Shown here: positions 63,747 to 64,000 of the stretch, one piece after another
Numbering within the stretch: position 1 is the stretch's first letter
Layout: the number at the start of each line of letters is the position of its first letter
Assembly (NCBI RefSeq): GCF_016106035.1
Contig: NZ_JADKPZ010000013.1
Span: forward strand, 18,899 to 82,898
Direction: 5' to 3'
From: Arcobacter vandammei
Lineage (GTDB): Bacteria; Campylobacterota; Campylobacteria; Campylobacterales; Arcobacteraceae
DNA: 64,000 nt
Position numbers and translations under genes: made by a program
Notes under the pieces: generated by a model
What the model was told of the DNA's origin: nothing
The model's database searches: none
What the model saw: only the letters and a program-made list of their open reading frames with translations

Positions 63747-64000
63747 GGGTAAATATCAAAATCCTTCTTGATATTTATAAAATAGCCAAAATTTAGAAGT
63801 AAAAATTTTAATTTGATTTTACATAAAAAAATGGTTGAAAAAGAGAACATTTTCATAATATAGTAAATAAACTCAACAAATTATTAATAAAACCAAAAAA
63901 ATCTCAAATTTAATATCTTTATAAATTATTTTGTACTAATATTTTAAATTATTTAATTTTCTAATTTGAAATATTAAATATATAAATCTTATAAAGAGCT
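63747..64000. other. AT-rich intergenic region, right window edge
   Basis: No gene seen. A hairpin AAATATCAA (63751-63759) / TTGATATTT (63768-63776) with an eight-base loop directly after truA may be its terminator, though without a proper T run. The remainder is very AT-rich and may carry the promoter of a gene beyond the edge. No rRNA, tRNA or clear promoter could be identified. Confidence 0.6.

Overview
The window is a low-G+C chromosomal segment (about 30% G+C by eye) of a Campylobacterota bacterium, most likely from the Arcobacter group. Several features point there: pseudaminic-acid genes (pseB/pseC); a 14-gene complex I operon in which NuoE/NuoF are replaced by two Campylobacterota-type subunits; a futalosine-pathway menaquinone gene; frequent TTG/GTG starts; and gene orders recalled from Campylobacter jejuni (recA-eno-ftsB-like-AMIN protein, and glmU-coaBC-uppS-peptidase-LptF/G-truA). 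The genus is inferred, because no rRNA gene is present. I saw no tRNA, rRNA, CRISPR array or intact insertion sequence.

Layout. 1-1394: pseC (cut by the window edge) and pseB, for glycosylation sugar synthesis. 1507-5232: a small basic protein, recA, and eno with two envelope genes. 5252-11049 (minus strand): bioB, a phosphodiesterase, topA, murB, an MqnD-like gene and rpsU. 11155-11885: moaC and a DUF493 gene. 11886-16848: an accessory island with an AbiE toxin-antitoxin pair, a second toxin-antitoxin pair between near-identical direct repeats, and a five-gene cassette of unknown envelope or secreted proteins facing a small HTH regulator across a perfect 18-bp palindrome. 16849-32685 (minus strand): the nuo operon, apparently headed by an AAA+ ATPase and ending in a lytic-transglycosylase-like gene. 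32804-37468: two tandem Sel1-type lipoproteins, sulP and fumC. 37554-38180: a second HTH regulator with palindromes, facing a small unknown gene. 38204-41824: endonuclease IV, a type II NADH dehydrogenase-like enzyme and an NSS-family transporter. 41832-43962: a second accessory patch with an unknown 339-aa protein, HepT/MntA and a lipoprotein whose apparent start codon is ATC. 44028-50488: queH, lpxB, fabZ, lpxA, clpX, mreB and mreC. 50485-54203: ribE, mnmG and a trmA-like gene. 54291-58279: a toxin-antitoxin pair joined to a SUV3-like RNA helicase, then an ankyrin-repeat protein. 58303-63746: glmU, coaBC, uppS, an A24 peptidase, an LptF/LptG permease and truA. 63747-64000: no gene seen.

The housekeeping genes serve cell-wall and lipid A synthesis (murB, glmU, uppS, lpxA, lpxB, fabZ, mreB, mreC), respiration (nuo, the NDH-2-like enzyme, the menaquinone gene, fumC), RNA modification (queH, mnmG, trmA-like, truA) and DNA maintenance (recA, topA, nfo). 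Four toxin-antitoxin modules and two small HTH regulators sit in short gaps between these conserved blocks. The best candidate for an undescribed system is the HTH-plus-five-gene cassette at 14310-16784. The AAA+ ATPase/nuo linkage and the RelE/helicase coupling are secondary candidates.
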